64,000 bases of DNA from positions 52,085-116,084 of the forward strand of contig JAKLJY010000006.1 in the NCBI GenBank assembly GCA_023150895.1, given 5' to 3'. Shown here piece by piece: positions 18,001-25,702 of this stretch. The position numbers were made by a program, and so were the translations under genes. How positions within the stretch are numbered: the stretch's first letter is position 1; the number at the start of each line of letters is the position of its first letter. Source of the DNA: Myxococcota bacterium (GTDB taxonomy: Bacteria > Myxococcota_A > Bradymonadia > UBA7976 > UBA1532). The notes under the pieces are model-generated. The model was given only the letters and a program-made list of their open reading frames with translations, had not been told where the DNA came from and ran no database searches.

Positions 18001-21000
18001 CGGCCGGGCCGGACCGGGCGAGAACCCCGATCTTCGCCGATTCGTCAAGTCCTACCGGGTGCTCGGAGCGGCGGATCCCGGTCGGGCATCGCCGGGAGAC
18101 CGCATCGAGTGGACGCTGACAATCGCCAATGCGGGGGCGGGCGCGGCCACCCGGCTCGTCCTCCTCGATCCCCTCCCGGCCCGTGCACGCTACGTCGCGG
18201 GCTCCGTTCTCTCGGACGGCCGCCCGCTCACCGACGCCGCCGATCCCGATGACGGGGAGATCGGCGGCGGGCGCCTCACCGTTCGTCGCGCCCGGCTCGA
18301 CGCCGGGCAGACCTGGCGCGTCGTCTTCCAGACCGAGGTCGTCGAGGGGCCGCTGGTGGAAAACCAGGCGACGCTCCGGGCCGACGCGCTGGCAGACGAG
18401 CGGTCCGACGACGACGGCAATGAGGGCAACGGGAACGGGCCGACCGTCGTCCCCGTCGGTGAAGCCCCCGTGGCGCGCCTCACGCTCGACAAGACGGTCG
18501 AGACGTCCGACACGGACGCCTCGGCCCGATTCACGCTCAGCGCCAGAAACACGGGGACGCTCGCCCTCGCGGGCCTCACGCTGACGGACGAGCTCCCGGC
18601 CGGTCTGGACTTCGTCGGGGCTGAAGGCCTCCCCCCGGGGTCGACCGCCGAGTGGGCGCCGGCGAGCCGCCGCGTGACGATCCGCGGCCTCTCCGTCGCC
18701 CCCGGCGCCGGGCTCGCGCTCGAGCTGCGGACCGAGATCGATGCCACGCTGCCCGAGGGCACCGAACTGTGCAACGTCGGCGCCATCGTCGGCGGCCGGC
18801 TGCCCGAGGTCCGGTCGGCGCCGGCCTGCTTCCGCGTTCAGCGACCGACGGGTGTCCTCGCCGGTGTGGTCTATCAGGCCCTCGACACGACCCCCGGCTA
18901 CCAGGCGGGCGCCGATCAGGCGTTCGAGGGCATGACCCTGCGCGCACGGGACGCGCTCGGCCGACCCTACGAAACCCGCACCGACGCCGGAGGGGCGTTC
19001 CGATTCGCCGAACTCCCCCGTGGTCCGCTCGCCGTCGAGGCGGTGACCCGCACCGGCACCGTGGTCGGGCGCTGGCCCCGGTTGGAGATCGGAGCAGCGC
19101 CCGTCTCGGCCGACCTCGAGATCGTCCCGACCGGGCGCGTGTACGAGTCCCGTTCCGGCGCGCTCATCGACGGCGTTCAGGTCTTCCTCTATCAGGATCT
19201 CGACGAGTCCAATCCCGATGTCTTCGACGCGGCCTCCCGTGCCCGGCGCCGACTCGTGGCCGCCGACGCGCTCGAGGATCCGTCCCAGCAGGGGCAACGA
19301 ACGGCACACGGTGGCCTGTACCGCCTCGTCGCCCGCCGCCCCGGCCGGTACTTCATCGACGTCGTCCCCCCGGGCGAACTCGTCTGGCCGAGCGTCTTGC
19401 AGCCCGCGAAACCCGGCTACGTCAGCGCTCAGACCGGCGCCGTGTCCGACCAGCCGCTCCCGGCGCTCACCCGCGGGGAGGGACCGCCCTGGACGCCGGC
19501 GTTCGTCAGCGACGGCATGGCAGCGATCCGCCAGAACCACCTGCCACTCGATCCGCTCTCGGCGTTGCTCGACGTGACCAAACGCGCCCTCCGTCACGAG
19601 GCGTCGGTCGGTGAGGTCGTCACGTTCGAGGTCGATGTCGTCAACCGGAGTCCCCGAACGCTGGCGTGGTCGCCGCGGGACGGGCGTGGCGGCGTCTACC
19701 TCGCCGATGCGCTCCCGCCCGGCTTCAAGTACGTCGCCGGCTCCGCGGCCCTCGTCCGGGTCGACGAGACGGCGGAGCGCCCGCAGGCAGCCGACGATCC
19801 GGCCGGCGACACCCGCCTTCGGTTCGGGCGGATTGTCCAGGAGGGCGGTCGCCCCGTGCTGCGCCCGCTGACGTTGCCCGCCGGCGCGCACCTCCGGCTG
19901 CGCTACCAGCTCGTCGTCGGTCCGAACGTGCGTTCGCGGGAGGTCTATCGAAACCGGGCCTGGCTCGTCGACGCCGAGGGGCGTCCGCTGACCGAACCCG
20001 CGACGGCCGAGGTCGTCATCCTTTCCGATCCGGACCTCGACCAGGGCGTCCTCATCGGCAAGGTCTTCTGCGATGAAGACGAGGACGGGGCGCAGGGCCC
20101 GGGCGAGGCCGGCTTGCCGGGCGCCATGGTCTTTGCGGATACCGGCGACTTCGCCATCACCGACGGGGCGGGCAAGTTCCACTTTCAGGCACTCGAGGCC
20201 GGCACGCACGCGTTCAAGATCGACACGGACAGTCTCCTGCCGGGCGCAGCGTTGACGACCGACGAGACGCGGATCACCTACCTGACCCGCGGTCTGCCGG
20301 CCAAGATCGCGTTCGGAACCCGTTGTCCCGCCGAGCTCGCCGATCAACCTGCATTGGAACTCGCACCGGACGGCTTCGAGGCGGCGCTCGGTGCGCTCAC
20401 CCGACGTGCCGTCGTCGTCACCGGCAACGTCCGCGCTCAGCGCGTACGGGTCGATGGCGCCGAGCACCGGGGCGGGGCGCCCCGCATCACCCTGGTGGCC
20501 GACGGACTCCCCGCGGAGGCGCGCGACCTTCACCCGGGTGGCGACGGGGCGACCGCGCAACTCTCGTTCGACGTCTTCGTCCCCGACGGCGCCCCCGCGC
20601 AGTCCTGGGCGCTCTGGCTCGGCCCGCTCGGGGGGGTCGAACAGATTGTCGCGCGCGGGGAAGGCGCGCCGCCCGACCGGATTCCCTGGGACCAGCGAGG
20701 GCCGGACGGCGGGCGATTCCTCGAGAAGGGGACGGTCTATGCCTACCGCCTCGAGGTCTCGGATCGCCGCGGCCGGACGTGGGGCAGTCCCGCGGGCGTC
20801 TTTGGCGTCGGCGCCCATTCCGAGCCGCCGCCTCCGCTCCTCGCGGCCATCCGCGGCGACCTCTTCGCGGCGGACGACACACCGAAGCCCCTCCTGGAGT
20901 GGGAACTGAGGAAGCTGACCCACCGTCTGCGGAAGCTCGAGGGCACGCTCCGCCTCGAGGTGCACGGCGACGACACGCTCCCCGGGCCGGAGATGCAAAC

Positions 21001-24000
21001 GCTGACGCAGCGGCGCGCGGAGGCCTCGGCTCGCCTTCTGCGGGGCCTGCTGGGCAAGGCGGGACCCGCGGTCGTCGCCGCGGGGCAGGGCAGTGCACGC
21101 CCGATGGCCCCCAACCTCTCCGAGCGGCAACGCGCCCGCAATCGAAGGGTGGAGCTTCGGCACGTGCCGGGGACCGGGGCCGACACGCCGTCGGCTCCGG
21201 TTGCGCCCGCACGGCGGACGGTCGACCTGCGGGCGACGTACCTGCCCGTCGTCCGGATCGGTCGGGACGAGGTCGTCGCCGACGAGGACGGGGAGTTTGC
21301 GCTCACGGCCGCCGTGCCCGAAGACGGCGTGCTGGAGATCGCCCTTCGCGACGTCGACGGCCGCCGTGCGACCCTGCCCGTGCGCCTTCACGCCGGGGCC
21401 CCCGCGGAGCTCGGGCGCCCCTTCGTCGTGGCGCTCGCCGGCTCCCCCCCCGAGGGTCTCACGCTCGGCGGTGCGCCGCTCGCCCTGCCCCCCGCGGGCG
21501 TGCGACTTGCTGGCCCGGCCCGTTTCGAGAGCGCCCCGGGGGCGGCGGCGAGTCGACCCGCACCGGTGACGCTCGCCGTGGCGCCGGGGACGGGCGCGCC
21601 GCCCGAGAGTTTCAGCCTCGTCGTCTTGGGGCCGGACGGCGAGGAACTCGACCGACAGGTCGGCCGCGGGGCGCTCCCGAGCGAATTCGTCGTCGCGCCG
21701 GGGAGCGCCCTCGCCGCGGGGACGTCGGTCGCGCGGCTGACGGTCCGGCGCGCGGACGGGGTCGTCGAGCAGTCACCGCCCCATCTGCTGCAGAGCGGTC
21801 CGGGGACACCGGCCGCAGCCCCCGACCCCCCCCCCTGGGCGGTCTTCCTGGACGGGCGCCCGGCGCTGCTCGGCCCGGATGGTCGGCTTTTCGCCGAAAC
21901 ACCGGCCCGGGAAGGCGGCGCCGTCCTGATCGAGGTCGAGGCTCCGGATGGCGGACGCCGGGCTTTCTTCGTCCGCCCACCGAGCCGCCCGGGGGACGCT
22001 CCGCTGGTCGCGGTGCGGCCGACGCCCGAATCCCCGACGTCTCCGCCCGTCTCCCGGGATGGTCCGCGTCCCATCGCTGCCTCCGGAGAGCCGCCGACCA
22101 ACGCGGCCGCCCCGCCTCCGGCCTCCGAGTCTCCCCCCGGCACCTACGACCGGGTGCCACCCGACGGGGCGGCCAGCGCGGCGCCGCCGCGGTCCGGGGA
22201 GACGGCCTACGAACGCCTCGACACCGTCGACGCCGCCGTCCCCGGGCCCTATCGGCGCGTCGACGAGGTCGACGGCGCAAAGACCGAAGCGGGCCGGTAT
22301 CACCGGATCGACGAACTCGCGGTGCAGACGCCGCCGCCCGCGGGTGAACCCGGAACCGTCGACGCGCTCGGCCTGCACCCCTATCGCCCCGAGGGGGCGC
22401 GGTCCTCGGTGCCCGGACCACGGCGCGCCCTTTCACCGGAGGCGCGGTCGGAGCTCGCCGCCTTCGGCCGCGCCGAAATCCTTCGCGCCCTCGCCCCCCT
22501 CGCCAGCGCCACGGGGGCGGCCATCGACGTACCCGCACGGCGGCTCAGTGCCTTCTTGCCCCCGCCGGGCACCGCACTGCCCGGGCGTTCGGTCCCGGTC
22601 CGCGGCACGACGGATCCTGAGAACCGAGTCTTCATCAATGGCGTCGAGTTCCCCGTCGGGCCCGAGGGCCAGTTCGGCGGGGCCGCCGCCTTCCCGCCCG
22701 GTCGCTCGTCTCTGGAGATCGTCGCCGTGGATACCGCCGGGAACCGCGGTGTGCTGCGGCGGGACGTCGTCCCCGCCGATGCCCAATGGTTTCTCCTCGC
22801 GCTCGCCGATGGAGCGGTCGGGCCCTCCGGGAGCGCCCTCGACGGCGTGACCACCACGACTCGCGTGGACCTCGGGGACAGCGCTTACGTGCACGGCCGC
22901 GGGGTGGCCTGGTTGCGCGGGCGCGTGCAGGGCAAGGAGATTCTCGACGGCGCGTTCGGTACCTACGAGGTGGAGACCCACGTCGACACCGCACGCCGCC
23001 GAACGTTCGAGCCGGCGTTCCGCGAGATGATCGATCCCGAGCGTTTCTATCCGACCTACGGTGACGCGAGCACGCTCGCTCGCCCGATCCACACGCGCGG
23101 TCCGCTCTATGTGCTGATTCGGGCAGACGAGAACCGGCTGACCGTGGGGGACTTCGCCTCCGACATCCGCGGGCTCGAGCTCTTCCGGTACGACCGCTCT
23201 CTCTACGGCGCGCAACTGCGGCTCGACGACACGACGGGCACGGCCGACGAGTGGCGGCACGAAGCCAACGCCTTCGTCGCAGATCTCGACGCGCCGGAAC
23301 GGCACGCCTACGTCGAGCTCCGTGGCACGGGCGGCTCCTTGTATTACCTCCCGTACGAAGAGCTGATCGAGGGGTCGGAGCGGGTCTACCTCATCGAACG
23401 CGACCGGGAGACGGGCATCGAGCGGGAGCGCCGCCCCTTGCTTCGCGACGCCGACTACACGATCCGCTACCGAGAGGGACGGATTCTGATGAAGTCGCCG
23501 GTCCCGCGGGCGACGCTGGGGTCCTTCGGCCCGCGACCACAAGCCGTCGCCGGGCGCCGGGCCGAGGTGCTCGGCGGCCATCCCGTGTACCTGGCGGTCG
23601 AGATGGACCATCGGGACGCCCGGACTGCCGGCGAACTCGCGCTTGCGGCCCACGTGCGTGAAACCTACGACGGTCGCTTCGTCCTCGGCGGCGGGTATCT
23701 CGAGGAAGGCCAGTCCCGCGATCCCGCGACGAAGTACCGGTTGTGGGGCGCTCAGGCCGGTGCCTACCACGGACGCCGGACGCGTCTCGAGGCCGAGTGG
23801 GTCGAGAGCAGAAACGCCCTCGGCGCGAGTCTGTACTCGAGCGACGGCGGCCTGACCTATCGACCGTTCAACGGTCGTGCGGGGCAGGGGGCTCGTGGAA
23901 CGGGTCTCTTGCTGCGCGGCGGTCTCGAACTCGACGACCTGGTCGGCGCGCAGGATCGCGACCACTGGTACACCGAGGGATACTGGCAGTCCCTGGCGCC

Positions 24001-25510
24001 GGGGTTCTACTCCGGAGGGACGGTGCAGTCCCAAGGTCTCGAGAAGTACGGTGCCCTGACGCGCTACGTCCTCGACGAGCACCACGCGTTGCGGCTGCAG
24101 CACGATGGCGTCGTGGCGGACGAGCCGACGACCCAGGGTGACATGACCTTCCACGGATATCGTCGACACACGACGCAGATCGGGCATACCTACACGGCCG
24201 GACGCCTCACCCTCGATTCCGCTCTGGTCCATACGATGGACGACGAGGGCGACGAGGCGCCCTTCGTCACGGACGTGCTCAACGTCGGCGCAGAGTATGC
24301 GCTCACGCATCGGTGGACCCTGCTGGGGGGTCAGGAAGTCGTCGTCCGCGGGGACGCACGACTGCACGACTCGACGGCGGACCTGCTCGCGACGACGGTC
24401 GGCGCGCGGTACCGACCCGTCGAGGACGTCGCCATCGAAGGCACGGAGACGGTCCGGTATTCGGGCGACAACGCCACGCAGATCGGGCTCCGGACGGACG
24501 TCGACGATCGGCACACGCTGTACGTCAACGAGCGATTCGTGCGTCAGAACGGCGAAATGGGCGCCACGAGCGTCGTCGGCGGCGAAGAACGCTGGGGCGA
24601 CGACAAGAGCGGGCGCAGCTATGGCGAGTATCAACTCGAGGCCGGCGAACTCGGGGCCCGCAATCGGGCCGTCCTCGGTGTCGGCAAGCGGACCCGGCTC
24701 ACCCGCGGCCTGACCGTCGATGCGGCCTACGAACGCAGTCAGGTGCTCGGCGGTCCCGAGAACGGGGAGATGAGCAGCGACACCGTCTCGCTGGGGTCGG
24801 AGTGGCTCGATTCGAAGCGCGTCAAGGTCGCCGGCCGGTACGAGCTGCGCTACGACGACAACGCCGAGGACCTCGGACGCCGGGACCGCCTCCAGTTCCT
24901 CACGCTGAACGGGGCGGATTGGCTCCTGACGCCCGACTTCACCTTCCTCGTCCGCCTCAACTACAGCCACACCTACGATCTCGGCTTCGAAGCGACCGAG
25001 GCGGAGCTGGTCGAGGGCAGCCTGGGCCTGGCCTTCCGGCCCGTGGCGTGGGACGACTTCGCCGCCCTGATCAAGTACACCAAGCGCTTCGAACAGCGGC
25101 CGACGGATCTGCTCGTCGAGCTCCCCATCCGCGACGAATACGACGTCGTTTCGTTGGTGCCGGTGCTGGAGCTCCCCTGGCGCTTCCAGCTCGTTGAAAA
25201 GCTGGCCTGGAAGCGGATGGCCACGCGGACGCTCAACCTCCCGACGGTCGTCAGCCAGACCCTCCTCTGGATCAACCGGGTGAACTACCACCTGACCCGT
25301 ACCTGGGACGCGGGCGTCGAGTATCGCCTTCTCACCTCGACCCTGGCCCAGAGCCGTCGCCACGGCGCGCTCGGCGAGGTGAACTACATCATCCAGAAGA
25401 AGGTGCGCCTCGGCGTGGGCTACAACTTCTCGTCTTTCAGCGACGACGAGTTCGCCCGCCTCGACGAGGACCACGGTGGCCCCTTCTTCCGGGTCGTCGC
25501 GAACTATTAA
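15005..25510 (+). CDS. Giant outer-membrane/surface protein: DUF11 repeats, SdrD-B-like and OmpA-like domains, C-terminal beta-barrel
   Basis: A single uninterrupted reading frame of 3501 residues. It has an N-terminal signal peptide (KLLSFLLLLPFVTAP..., cut near AVAA). About nine DUF11-type Ig-like repeats (~190-1280) follow, each ending with a 'DDP..A..DPT.VVV' linker. Next come an SdrD-B-like domain (~1281-1360), another DUF11-like repeat (~1519-1672), a second SdrD-B-like domain (~1679-1745, FCDEDEDGAQGPGEAGLPG), and an OmpA-like region (~1972-2052, LTQRRAEASARLLRGLL and RQRARNRRVELR). A Pro-rich linker (~2259-2482) leads to an Ig-like domain (~2526-2586) and a ~900-residue Tyr-rich region of alternating strands ending ...FFRVVANY. 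The terminal Tyr and strand pattern indicate an outer-membrane barrel. It is probably a self-anchored adhesin or surface scaffold; function is inference. The start is uncertain: ATG 15005 has no clear ribosome site, and GTG 15032 is possible. Confidence 0.8.
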   Translation: MQLLSVGVAVRGSGFGKLLSFLLLLPFVTAPSTAVAALPSRFDLTVTADAPDGIFAPGAPLTYRAVIADAAGAALGPLTVRFSVPPEVTIDGVIAPGAVTRLDADRHGVTIEGLSLPANGSADVRLLCTLASVEAFAAIGRPFPTLDGLVLAAQGALTDPAAPADGSRPSDDPSTLAADDPTTLVVSAFVELSGSRKVVADVDGGDVEPEDVLEYTLSVVNAGNVATPVVVDDPTPADHGPCVPVAVPMGLTCDAAGLSGTVDVPENGEVTVVFRSSVAAGAPNGAALRNTATLTSALDPSATARPASRVLRVTSVPVLSMDKVAIGTRNGRVEQGGGFVYELTVRNAGNRAASDVRITDTFVGPEDVAASPLDGGRVEAGALVWDLGGLAPGAAARVRMQVDVGPLAPSSASITNQAFVQAAEVLRPVASDDPATPGPPDPTTVIVVSPPPAVPVFTLTKVATDENGGELVAGDVLRYDLRIVASADAQLVDAPVLVDDLPGALTPLEAPGGELGPNGASWTLPRDWRGGEPFGLTLRVQVVEDVLDGSRVLNQAEVRGLPQGLLVSDDPGTAAQADPTGVIVRGRPLVGVVQKAVLDDDGGAVLPGDTLRYRFTIENVGGVEVRPQVVDDLVDALSFVSAELAPVVAGNRVVWRLAPLGAGQRISFELVVTVRDDTPPGTVIRNQATVSFGGGVAPVATDDPATAAPSDATVVVVEAPARDLVATKSLEPPADGTYSAGDEVTYRLVIENAGAAASSRLEVVDPLDQSLTGTFAGGGTIDAEGRSAAWGLAPIPAGGRVALELRARIGEGVPAGTRISNQFGLRPAGGGTFVRSDDPTTPAADDPVVFAVGAPVAPLPSVACEKRVFSERDEPLPGARMDYSITCVNRGGAPVSRLTLTDELPPFVTFLSGTALLNGVPLADDVAREAFGAGLLLLEAPLAVGSAAVFRFGVRIAAEAEPGSRVANQARVVVEEGQVVATTDDPRTAARGDATVVVVGRAGPGENPDLRRFVKSYRVLGAADPGRASPGDRIEWTLTIANAGAGAATRLVLLDPLPARARYVAGSVLSDGRPLTDAADPDDGEIGGGRLTVRRARLDAGQTWRVVFQTEVVEGPLVENQATLRADALADERSDDDGNEGNGNGPTVVPVGEAPVARLTLDKTVETSDTDASARFTLSARNTGTLALAGLTLTDELPAGLDFVGAEGLPPGSTAEWAPASRRVTIRGLSVAPGAGLALELRTEIDATLPEGTELCNVGAIVGGRLPEVRSAPACFRVQRPTGVLAGVVYQALDTTPGYQAGADQAFEGMTLRARDALGRPYETRTDAGGAFRFAELPRGPLAVEAVTRTGTVVGRWPRLEIGAAPVSADLEIVPTGRVYESRSGALIDGVQVFLYQDLDESNPDVFDAASRARRRLVAADALEDPSQQGQRTAHGGLYRLVARRPGRYFIDVVPPGELVWPSVLQPAKPGYVSAQTGAVSDQPLPALTRGEGPPWTPAFVSDGMAAIRQNHLPLDPLSALLDVTKRALRHEASVGEVVTFEVDVVNRSPRTLAWSPRDGRGGVYLADALPPGFKYVAGSAALVRVDETAERPQAADDPAGDTRLRFGRIVQEGGRPVLRPLTLPAGAHLRLRYQLVVGPNVRSREVYRNRAWLVDAEGRPLTEPATAEVVILSDPDLDQGVLIGKVFCDEDEDGAQGPGEAGLPGAMVFADTGDFAITDGAGKFHFQALEAGTHAFKIDTDSLLPGAALTTDETRITYLTRGLPAKIAFGTRCPAELADQPALELAPDGFEAALGALTRRAVVVTGNVRAQRVRVDGAEHRGGAPRITLVADGLPAEARDLHPGGDGATAQLSFDVFVPDGAPAQSWALWLGPLGGVEQIVARGEGAPPDRIPWDQRGPDGGRFLEKGTVYAYRLEVSDRRGRTWGSPAGVFGVGAHSEPPPPLLAAIRGDLFAADDTPKPLLEWELRKLTHRLRKLEGTLRLEVHGDDTLPGPEMQTLTQRRAEASARLLRGLLGKAGPAVVAAGQGSARPMAPNLSERQRARNRRVELRHVPGTGADTPSAPVAPARRTVDLRATYLPVVRIGRDEVVADEDGEFALTAAVPEDGVLEIALRDVDGRRATLPVRLHAGAPAELGRPFVVALAGSPPEGLTLGGAPLALPPAGVRLAGPARFESAPGAAASRPAPVTLAVAPGTGAPPESFSLVVLGPDGEELDRQVGRGALPSEFVVAPGSALAAGTSVARLTVRRADGVVEQSPPHLLQSGPGTPAAAPDPPPWAVFLDGRPALLGPDGRLFAETPAREGGAVLIEVEAPDGGRRAFFVRPPSRPGDAPLVAVRPTPESPTSPPVSRDGPRPIAASGEPPTNAAAPPPASESPPGTYDRVPPDGAASAAPPRSGETAYERLDTVDAAVPGPYRRVDEVDGAKTEAGRYHRIDELAVQTPPPAGEPGTVDALGLHPYRPEGARSSVPGPRRALSPEARSELAAFGRAEILRALAPLASATGAAIDVPARRLSAFLPPPGTALPGRSVPVRGTTDPENRVFINGVEFPVGPEGQFGGAAAFPPGRSSLEIVAVDTAGNRGVLRRDVVPADAQWFLLALADGAVGPSGSALDGVTTTTRVDLGDSAYVHGRGVAWLRGRVQGKEILDGAFGTYEVETHVDTARRRTFEPAFREMIDPERFYPTYGDASTLARPIHTRGPLYVLIRADENRLTVGDFASDIRGLELFRYDRSLYGAQLRLDDTTGTADEWRHEANAFVADLDAPERHAYVELRGTGGSLYYLPYEELIEGSERVYLIERDRETGIERERRPLLRDADYTIRYREGRILMKSPVPRATLGSFGPRPQAVAGRRAEVLGGHPVYLAVEMDHRDARTAGELALAAHVRETYDGRFVLGGGYLEEGQSRDPATKYRLWGAQAGAYHGRRTRLEAEWVESRNALGASLYSSDGGLTYRPFNGRAGQGARGTGLLLRGGLELDDLVGAQDRDHWYTEGYWQSLAPGFYSGGTVQSQGLEKYGALTRYVLDEHHALRLQHDGVVADEPTTQGDMTFHGYRRHTTQIGHTYTAGRLTLDSALVHTMDDEGDEAPFVTDVLNVGAEYALTHRWTLLGGQEVVVRGDARLHDSTADLLATTVGARYRPVEDVAIEGTETVRYSGDNATQIGLRTDVDDRHTLYVNERFVRQNGEMGATSVVGGEERWGDDKSGRSYGEYQLEAGELGARNRAVLGVGKRTRLTRGLTVDAAYERSQVLGGPENGEMSSDTVSLGSEWLDSKRVKVAGRYELRYDDNAEDLGRRDRLQFLTLNGADWLLTPDFTFLVRLNYSHTYDLGFEATEAELVEGSLGLAFRPVAWDDFAALIKYTKRFEQRPTDLLVELPIRDEYDVVSLVPVLELPWRFQLVEKLAWKRMATRTLNLPTVVSQTLLWINRVNYHLTRTWDAGVEYRLLTSTLAQSRRHGALGEVNYIIQKKVRLGVGYNFSSFSDDEFARLDEDHGGPFFRVVANY
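22145..22312 (+). repeat. Four degenerate Tyr-x-Arg-x-Asp mini-repeats in the giant protein
   Basis: Within the Pro-rich linker before the barrel, the motifs YDRVP, YERLD, YRRVD and YHRID occur at residues 2381, 2402, 2416 and 2432. They are spaced 21, 14 and 16 residues apart and separated by Ala/Gly/Pro-rich sequence. They are not part of a recognised domain and look like a short linear-motif array. Confidence 0.6.
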
Positions 25511-25532
25511 GAAACGCAGTTCGGGCTCCTGC

Positions 25533-25606
25533 CCCGGGTTTCATCCACCCGGGTGCCCCGAAGGGGCATGGGCAACTACTAAGAACTCGGGGCGAACGGC
25601 CCGAGT
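25533..25606. terminator. Three tandem hairpins after the giant gene
   Basis: Three perfect inverted repeats lie in the 192-bp gap between two convergent genes. CCCGGGT/ACCCGGG (25533-25539 with 25547-25553, 7-base loop), TGCCCC/GGGGCA (25554-25559 with 25563-25568, 3-base loop GAA) and ACTCGGG/CCCGAGT (25585-25591 with 25600-25606, 8-base loop). A short near-direct repeat of the gene end (AACTATTAAGAA, then AACTACTAAGAA) flanks them. There is no U-run, so they may stabilise mRNA 3' ends or terminate transcription in both directions. Confidence 0.5.
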
Positions 25607-25702
25607 GCGGTTCACTCCGCTTCGACCCGTCCGAGCATGCCTGCACCTCGGAGCCGCGCTTCGAGCGTCGTCGCGCCGAACGACGGCGCTTCGAGCCGGG
25701 GC

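Noticed and set aside
14960..21391. A 2143-codon open frame on the minus strand antisense to the giant surface gene
   Set aside because: It has no family motif, its composition (Arg, Asp, Gly, Glu-rich) is that of a mirror frame in very GC-rich coding DNA, and the plus-strand frame shows real domains throughout.
22433..25474. A 1013-codon minus-strand open frame antisense to the barrel region
   Set aside because: Same mirror-frame composition, no recognisable domain, and the plus strand carries a coherent barrel sequence.
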